A stretch of DNA of 10,769 nucleotides, taken from assembly GCA_030590265.1 (NCBI GenBank), contig JAUUYW010000084.1:1-10769 (forward strand). Direction: 5' to 3'. A program made the translations under genes and the position numbers. This stretch comes from Candidatus Krumholzibacteriia bacterium (lineage in GTDB: Bacteria; Krumholzibacteriota; Krumholzibacteriia; LZORAL124-64-63). Positions within the stretch are counted from its first letter, which is position 1, and each line of letters begins with the position of its first letter. Shown here piece after piece: positions 6,351 to 10,769 of this stretch. The notes beneath the pieces were generated by a model. That model was given only the letters and a program-made list of their open reading frames with translations. It did not search any database and was not told the origin of the DNA.

Positions 6351-7454
6351 TTAGTCCCCATTCCCCAACAACCCAAGCCTGGCCTTCAACAACAAAATAC
6401 GATAAACCGATTCATCCAAACTATTCTCCCGCCCCAAATCCCCTTCAATAGCCTCTTCCAAAATACCAGCCATCATCACAGCCTTGGCCGGATAAGTTAT
6501 CATCAGCATGTCGTTCCCGGCGTCAAAAGCCAACAGAATCAACCGCCGCAAATCTTCATCCGGATAATCAGCCTGCTCCACTTCATCACCACTGACCCAG
6601 GACCTCAAAGCCGTCCCCCACAAATCATCCGTCATCACCACTCGCTCAGAAAATCCACACCTGGCCAGAGCCACCAGACTGGAATCAAAAACCGCCGGAC
6701 GATCCGAAACCATGCTGAACAAAATGCTGCTCATCATCACCCCACCGGCATCCTCCATGCAGACGGCGAAAGGATGGATATAGCGCAGCAAGGCCGCCCG
6801 GTTGGCAACGGATTCGGCCACCTCATGGTCGCTGTTTTCCTCTACCACATAGCCGGGGAAATGTTTGACGATGCACAAGATATTTTGGTCACCACATCCG
6901 GCCATGAATGCCTTGGCTGGCGGTACGATACTGGCGCTGTTGCGGCCAAAGGATCGTTGTCGCTGGACCATCAGGGTCGGCCGGAAATCCACATTGCGAT
7001 TGGGATCTAGCACAGGAGCGAGATTGCAATTGATACCCAGATCTTTCAACCGGACAGCAACCGGTTGAATGTAGGTGCGCACTGAATCTGGGGACCAAAG
7101 ACCCATTTCTTCCGCCGAAGCGATTTTTTCAAAGCCAGACAAAGGGCGCAAACGGTTGATTTCTCCGCCCTCTTGATCCATGGCCACAAGCAAAGGAATC
7201 GTGCTGAGACGATTGGCCTCCTGCAGTGATGCCTTCAGCTCGGCCTCGTCGCGCACCATGGATTCCATCACCAGACTGCCGCCAAAACCGTTTTGAGCCA
7301 TGAAGTCGCCGCTGGAATGATAGACGAGGAAAAGCTGACCCACTTTTTGTTCAAGGGTCAAATGGGTGAGCACCTGAGTGGCCTGTTCAACCGGAGTCTG
7401 GGCCCAGGTTGTGGACGAGGAGAAGACCAGCAAAATGACAGACAGAAACCTCAT
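6351..7454 (-). CDS. Secreted NagZ-like glycoside hydrolase family 3 protein
   Basis: A 367-residue family 3 hydrolase, the family that includes NagZ, which releases N-acetylglucosamine from peptidoglycan fragments. Residues 1-18 form a Sec signal peptide with a likely cut after TWA (16-18) and no lipobox Cys, so the protein is probably periplasmic, whereas typical Gram-negative NagZ is cytoplasmic. Landmarks: MDQEGGEINRL (92-102), NLAPVLDP (144-151), RSFG (167-170), CIVKHFPG (194-201) and MTDDLWG (274-280), where Asp276 is the expected nucleophile. The KHFPGHG segment reads KHFPGYV, and the general acid/base Asp-x-His of NagZ (DSH) reads Ser208-Asp209-His210, so the Asp is shifted by one. 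Activity may therefore be altered or lost. The ATG overlaps the mraY stop (ATGA) and has no Shine-Dalgarno of its own, suggesting re-initiation by ribosomes that finish mraY. It is the last gene of the operon. Confidence 0.85.
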   Translation of the reverse strand: MRFLSVILLVFSSSTTWAQTPVEQATQVLTHLTLEQKVGQLFLVYHSSGDFMAQNGFGGSLVMESMVRDEAELKASLQEANRLSTIPLLVAMDQEGGEINRLRPLSGFEKIASAEEMGLWSPDSVRTYIQPVAVRLKDLGINCNLAPVLDPNRNVDFRPTLMVQRQRSFGRNSASIVPPAKAFMAGCGDQNILCIVKHFPGYVVEENSDHEVAESVANRAALLRYIHPFAVCMEDAGGVMMSSILFSMVSDRPAVFDSSLVALARCGFSERVVMTDDLWGTALRSWVSGDEVEQADYPDEDLRRLILLAFDAGNDMLMITYPAKAVMMAGILEEAIEGDLGRENSLDESVYRILLLKARLGLLGNGD

Positions 7455-8557
7455 CGAATTTTCAGGGAGAGCAGACCGACAAAACCAAGAACCAGCGCCA
7501 CCATCCAGAACCGGATGACGATTTTCGTCTCGGCAATACCCTGCCGTTCAAAGGCGTGATGAATGGGGGCGCGCAAGAGCAAGCGCCGCCCCAAAATTGC
7601 AAACCCGATTTGCTGCTGGATCACCACCGAAGCGCCTTCAACCACAAAGATGCCGCCCACAATCAGGAACAACATTTCCTGCTTCAAGAGAATAATAATC
7701 ACGGACAACAAACCGCCGAGAGCCATGCTGCCGGTATCGCCCATGAACACCTGGGCAGGATAGGAATTGTACCAGAGAAATCCCATGCAAGCCCCGAGCA
7801 CCGCCCCACCTATAACCGAGATTTCACCGCTGCCATGAATGTAGTCAAAATGCAGGTAGGCGCTGTAAACCTCGTTGCCGATGACATAACCCAGCACCGC
7901 ATAAACCATGAAAGCCACTGCGGCCGGCACACTGGCCAAACCATCCATCCCGTCAGCAAAGTTGACGCTGTTGGCCACGGCCAGAATCACGAACACCATG
8001 AACGGCGCATAGAACCAACCCAAGTCCAGCAAGGCGGCCTTCTTGAAAGGGACAAACAGGAGCGTGCGCAGATCTGCCGGCAAAGGCGATCGGTTGGACA
8101 TCACCCACCAGACCAGGATGGCCGCCAAAATCGTCTGCAAAATCAACTTGGACGATTGGGACAAGCCGGCCTTGCCACCACCCCCGCGAACCTTACCCAG
8201 ATCATCAATAAAACCAATGCCTCCAAAACCAATGCAGGCGAACAGCCCGGCATAGGTGAATGGGTTGGTAAAATCGCACCACAGCAAATATCCTGACAGG
8301 AAGGCGGCGATGATGATCAGCCCGCCCATGGTGGGAGTTCCGCGTTTGGTTTTGATATCAATGACACCAAAATCCTCCACCACATCGCGCATGCCGCGGC
8401 GGTGCAGCATCATGATCATGGGCCGACCAATGATGAGGCTGACGGTGAAGGTGGTCATGGTGGCCATCACCGCCCGCACACTGAGGTAGTCGGCCAGACG
8501 CAGAAAACTGAGGCCTTCGGACATGTCGCGCAACAGTTGCGCCAACCACATGATCAT
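7451..8557 (-). CDS. mraY: Phospho-N-acetylmuramoyl-pentapeptide transferase
   Basis: MraY attaches phospho-MurNAc-pentapeptide from the UDP sugar to undecaprenyl phosphate, making lipid I on the inner face of the cytoplasmic membrane. The 368 residues and about ten hydrophobic segments match the family size. Motifs: KRGTPTMGGL (71-80), FIDDLGK with Asp118-Asp119 (116-122), NSVNFADGMDGLA (196-208), FMGDTGS with Asp274 (271-277), and PIHHAFE (331-337). The last motif is normally PIHHHFE or PIHHHYE; the third His is Ala here (codon GCC at 7555-7553), a two-base change from a His codon. The start ATG overlaps the murG TGA, and AGGAGGT (8573-8567) within murG lies nine bases upstream. A second ATG two codons later is at a poorer distance. 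The gene is translationally coupled to murG before it and to the GH3 gene after it. Confidence 0.97.
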   Translation of the reverse strand: MIMWLAQLLRDMSEGLSFLRLADYLSVRAVMATMTTFTVSLIIGRPMIMMLHRRGMRDVVEDFGVIDIKTKRGTPTMGGLIIIAAFLSGYLLWCDFTNPFTYAGLFACIGFGGIGFIDDLGKVRGGGGKAGLSQSSKLILQTILAAILVWWVMSNRSPLPADLRTLLFVPFKKAALLDLGWFYAPFMVFVILAVANSVNFADGMDGLASVPAAVAFMVYAVLGYVIGNEVYSAYLHFDYIHGSGEISVIGGAVLGACMGFLWYNSYPAQVFMGDTGSMALGGLLSVIIILLKQEMLFLIVGGIFVVEGASVVIQQQIGFAILGRRLLLRAPIHHAFERQGIAETKIVIRFWMVALVLGFVGLLSLKIR

Positions 8558-10548
8558 GAGCGCAACACCTCCTCTATGGCCAAACTCAGGTCTTTCAATT
8601 TGTCTTTCAGTGGGAAACCAGGCGTGAACCAGGTGGAAGTTACCATGATGTCCTTGAGCTCTCCCTGCAATGGGGCCGCGGGCAATCGCCGGGCTCGAAC
8701 CTGCTCGGCCAGAACCATGATCGCTGCCTCCCGGACCCGAATGTTTGTATGGCTCAACAAAGGAAAAATCCTCTGCCGACAGTCGGCGGTTTCGGCCCGC
8801 TGGTTCCAGTAGAAAAGGGCCGCCAGAATTTCTTCAAAATTGGCACTTTCGAGGAAACCCAAAAGCCGGGTCACCAGATCGTCGGGATGGTTGCGACTGT
8901 CCAATTTGGCCAGGGCTCGGATTGCTTCGACCCGAACTTCCCAATAGCTATCATCCAGCTTTTTGGTCAGGACTTCCAGGACCTCAGGCGAGGTGTCCCC
9001 GATTTGACCAAGAGCCGTGGCCAGGTTGCGGCGGATGAATCCGTTTTGCGGGCCTTTTTGCCCCAGCATTCCGGCCAGCATTGGTGCCGGTCGGGAATCG
9101 TTCTCGATGTGCAGCAGCAACCGAACCATGGTGCGATCGCGCAGCAGCCCCGCCAGCTTGAGACCCCGGTTTTGCCGCCCCCAGTTGGGTGAAGCCAAAG
9201 CTCCTCCACAACGGTATTGCAGATAGCGCATCACTTCGGGGTCGAGTCCGCCCCGAGAAGCCACTCGCAGCAAATCTTCGTCCGACTTTTCTTCCAGATG
9301 CCCCAGTTCGTCAGCCGGACGAGGTGCCATCAATTCTTCATACGTGGGAGTCTCTCCGGCAGCCATCTGTCCGGCCAGCTTCACAAACCGGTCCAGGACA
9401 CCATCGGTGGACATCTTCCCACAGTTGGCGATCATCTTTTCGCGCTGCTCGGGATCAGACAACAGGGTGCGTATTTTCAACAAAAGCAGATCCCGGTCCA
9501 CCACCTCTTCAAAGCCACCCGGCACCGGCATGGGGCATTCCAGAATAACCTCCACCGCTCCGGCTTGCTGCACACTCCGGGCGTTGGCCACCTGGTGGTC
9601 CATGGGCAATCCCATTTTGGGGATCAGGATGGTGGGCACACCACAGCGGATCACTTCGAAGATGGCTCCGGCTCCTGCCCTGGCCACCGCCACCGTGGCT
9701 GCGGCATAAGCCTGACGGATGTTGTGGAGATAGTCGAAAGGACGGTACAAGGCCTTCATTTGCGAGGCCATGACCGGATCATTTCCAAAATCCGCCATGG
9801 CTTTGCTGTGCTCGCGGTCAGCGCAATAATCGGCCCCCGAAGCGGTGCCATAACCATGAATGACCTGCACACCATCATTGAGCAGTTCGGACAGGATCCC
9901 GTAAAAAGTACGGTTGATGCAACGGGCTCCCTGGCTGCCACCAAAAACCAGCAAAACCGGTTTGGCAGGGTCCAGGTCAAAAAGACGGCAAGCATCTTCA
10001 CGGGAAGGGCGTTCCAGCAGATCCCGGCGCACGGGATAACCCACCAATTGCACCTTACGGGTGGGCAGATAATCTGCCGAAGCGGGATAAGTGAGAGCCA
10101 CCAAATCTGCCAGTTTGGCTGCTTGGCGGTTCATGAGGCCAGGTTGGGCATTTTGTTCCTGGATCAGGATGCGAGTATTCAGCAAACCCAACCGGCGCAA
10201 ACCCCAGGCCGCAAAAACGGCAGGAGCGCTGGCATAACCACCGGTGGCGAACACCAGGTCCGGTTTGAAGCGCAGCAAATGACCTGCAGCCTGCAGGCAG
10301 CCAATAGTAAGTTTCAACAAGAAGCCGGGAAGAAGACGCGGGTTGCGGCCGGGGAAGCCGGCCGAAGAGGCGTAGACCAGGGGGATACGGGGGTCCTTGT
10401 GTTCGCCACCGAGTATCTTTTCTTCAGCACGACCACGAATGCCCACATACAACAGTTCGTTGTCCGGGTCTTTCGCCAGCTCTCGCGCCACAGCCAGAGC
10501 GGGGTACAAATGTCCTCCCGTGCCCCCGCCTGTCATCAGATACTTCAT
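8554..10548 (-). CDS. murG: MurG lipid II synthase with C-terminal HEAT-repeat extension
   Basis: MurG transfers N-acetylglucosamine from UDP-GlcNAc to lipid I, giving lipid II, at the inner membrane surface. Residues 1 to about 394 are a full MurG (E. coli MurG is about 355 residues): GGGTGGH (7-13), ATGGYAS (101-107), EQNAQPGLMNR (131-141), FGGSQGA (202-208), RAGAGAIFEV (290-299, with Glu298) and DHQVANA (317-323). About 270 further residues follow in the same frame. From about 503 to 636 they show HEAT-like helical repeats, with the recurring V/I-R-x-x-A/L-x-x-A/V-L pattern at 505-513, 538-546 and 604-612. Residues 395-500 are a charged helical linker without a recognised fold. The start has GAGG (10559-10556) seven bases upstream. 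The stop overlaps mraY (ATGA). HEAT repeats usually bind proteins, so the extension may dock MurG to a cell-wall complex; that is inference. Confidence 0.95.
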   Translation of the reverse strand: MKYLMTGGGTGGHLYPALAVARELAKDPDNELLYVGIRGRAEEKILGGEHKDPRIPLVYASSAGFPGRNPRLLPGFLLKLTIGCLQAAGHLLRFKPDLVFATGGYASAPAVFAAWGLRRLGLLNTRILIQEQNAQPGLMNRQAAKLADLVALTYPASADYLPTRKVQLVGYPVRRDLLERPSREDACRLFDLDPAKPVLLVFGGSQGARCINRTFYGILSELLNDGVQVIHGYGTASGADYCADREHSKAMADFGNDPVMASQMKALYRPFDYLHNIRQAYAAATVAVARAGAGAIFEVIRCGVPTILIPKMGLPMDHQVANARSVQQAGAVEVILECPMPVPGGFEEVVDRDLLLLKIRTLLSDPEQREKMIANCGKMSTDGVLDRFVKLAGQMAAGETPTYEELMAPRPADELGHLEEKSDEDLLRVASRGGLDPEVMRYLQYRCGGALASPNWGRQNRGLKLAGLLRDRTMVRLLLHIENDSRPAPMLAGMLGQKGPQNGFIRRNLATALGQIGDTSPEVLEVLTKKLDDSYWEVRVEAIRALAKLDSRNHPDDLVTRLLGFLESANFEEILAALFYWNQRAETADCRQRIFPLLSHTNIRVREAAIMVLAEQVRARRLPAAPLQGELKDIMVTSTWFTPGFPLKDKLKDLSLAIEEVLRS

Positions 10549-10593
10549 GAACGTGCCTCAGCAATCCTTGCCAGCAGATGGATCCGTCACAAA

Positions 10594-10612
10594 CCGAAAC
10601 ATCCTGTTTCGG
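10594..10612. repeat. Short perfect hairpin in the murG leader region
   Basis: CCGAAACA (10594-10601) and TGTTTCGG (10605-10612) form an exact 8-bp stem around a three-base loop. On the minus strand it is followed by only three T before TTTGTG, so it is at best a weak terminator. It ends 46 bases before the murG ATG and might instead be a leader hairpin or one end of the neighbouring repeat element. Confidence 0.6.
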
Positions 10613-10696
10613 CCTCCTCTAGGAGCGTGTCGGGTCATCGCCCTGCGGGATCGCAAAGCGATTCAAACTTCGGACCGAGCCATGTGCGCCCCGCTG

Positions 10697-10769
10697 GTTC
10701 GAGATCTAGGCGCGAGATTGGGTTCGTAGCCGTAGCTACGGGCCCGATTTCGCAACGACGAGATTGAAC
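10697..10769 (+). repeat. Large imperfect hairpin, cut by the window edge
   Basis: Bases 10712-10729 pair with 10736-10753 without interruption, giving 18 bp around the six-base loop CCGTAG. Four pairs are G:U in plus-strand RNA (10716/10749, 10719/10746, 10723/10742, 10724/10741) and the rest are Watson-Crick. Beyond an internal loop, 10697-10702 can pair with 10764-10769 and 10705-10707 with 10761-10763. The pairing reaches the last base, so the element probably continues to the right. It could be a REP/MITE-like repeat or a structured RNA. Confidence 0.6.

Larger units (their letters stand above)
10549..10769. other. Structured noncoding region upstream of murG
   Basis: No gene is visible in these 221 bases on either strand. 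The stretch is dense in inverted repeats: an 8-bp hairpin at 10594-10612, a 7-bp hairpin at 10648-10664 (GGATCGC, AAA loop, GCGATTC), and the large hairpin at 10697-10769. It must also contain or transmit the murG promoter, since murG reads leftward from 10548, but I see no convincing -35/-10 pair. The density of stems and the sharp change in texture from the coding DNA suggest a dispersed repeat element. Confidence 0.55.

Noticed and set aside
6343..6368. Inverted repeat TTGGGGAA/TTCCCCAA around the GH3 stop codon, as a minus-strand terminator
   Set aside because: It encloses the stop codon and is not followed by a T-run on the minus strand, so it does not behave like an intrinsic terminator.
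9217..10767. A 516-codon open frame on the plus strand, antisense to murG
   Set aside because: It mirrors murG, whose motifs are unmistakable. The translated product is His/Gln-rich low-complexity without a domain, as expected from the opposite strand of a biased coding gene.
1..10769. CRISPR array, tRNA or rRNA genes
   Set aside because: No regularly spaced direct repeats, no tRNA-like cloverleaf sequence and no rRNA segments were seen on either strand.

Overview
The window carries eight protein-coding genes: seven complete and one cut by the left edge. Several features suggest a Gram-negative-type bacterium: a peptidoglycan lipid-stage operon, secreted proteins with ordinary Sec signal peptides, and a C-terminus that looks like outer-membrane beta strands. 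Base composition is moderate, somewhat above half G+C, and clean Shine-Dalgarno sequences are common. The mur gene arrangement and the MurG architecture are not those of the common model phyla, so an uncultured or poorly sampled lineage is plausible. I cannot place it taxonomically from the sequence alone.

Left part (1-2107). A response regulator with a diguanylate cyclase output domain (5' end outside the window) converges on a small tandem-ACT-domain protein on the minus strand. The ACT gene is preceded by about 400 bases without a convincing gene. That stretch holds a candidate minus-strand promoter implying a leader of about 215 bases, a palindrome next to the ribosome binding site, and an extended -10 element facing the next plus-strand gene.

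Middle (2108-6350). Three plus-strand genes follow: a polytopic membrane protein resembling GT-C glycosyltransferases, a secreted Vps62-like protein of unknown function, and an isocitrate/isopropylmalate-type dehydrogenase. A 22-base perfect palindrome lies between the second and third. A strong intrinsic terminator ends the dehydrogenase gene.

Right part (6351-10548, minus strand). A tight operon reads murG, mraY, then a secreted NagZ-like glycoside hydrolase family 3 protein. Each junction is an ATGA overlap, so translation is probably coupled. MraY makes lipid I and MurG makes lipid II; the GH3 protein may trim or recycle wall sugars. MurG carries a C-terminal extension of about 270 residues with HEAT-like repeats. 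MraY lacks the third His of its HHH motif. The GH3 protein has a rearranged general acid/base motif. These are the most distinctive coding features.

Right edge (10549-10769). The murG leader region contains a cluster of hairpins. The largest is an 18-bp hairpin whose only non-Watson-Crick pairs are G:U in plus-strand RNA, and its outer arm runs into the window end. It looks like part of a larger inverted-repeat element or structured RNA.
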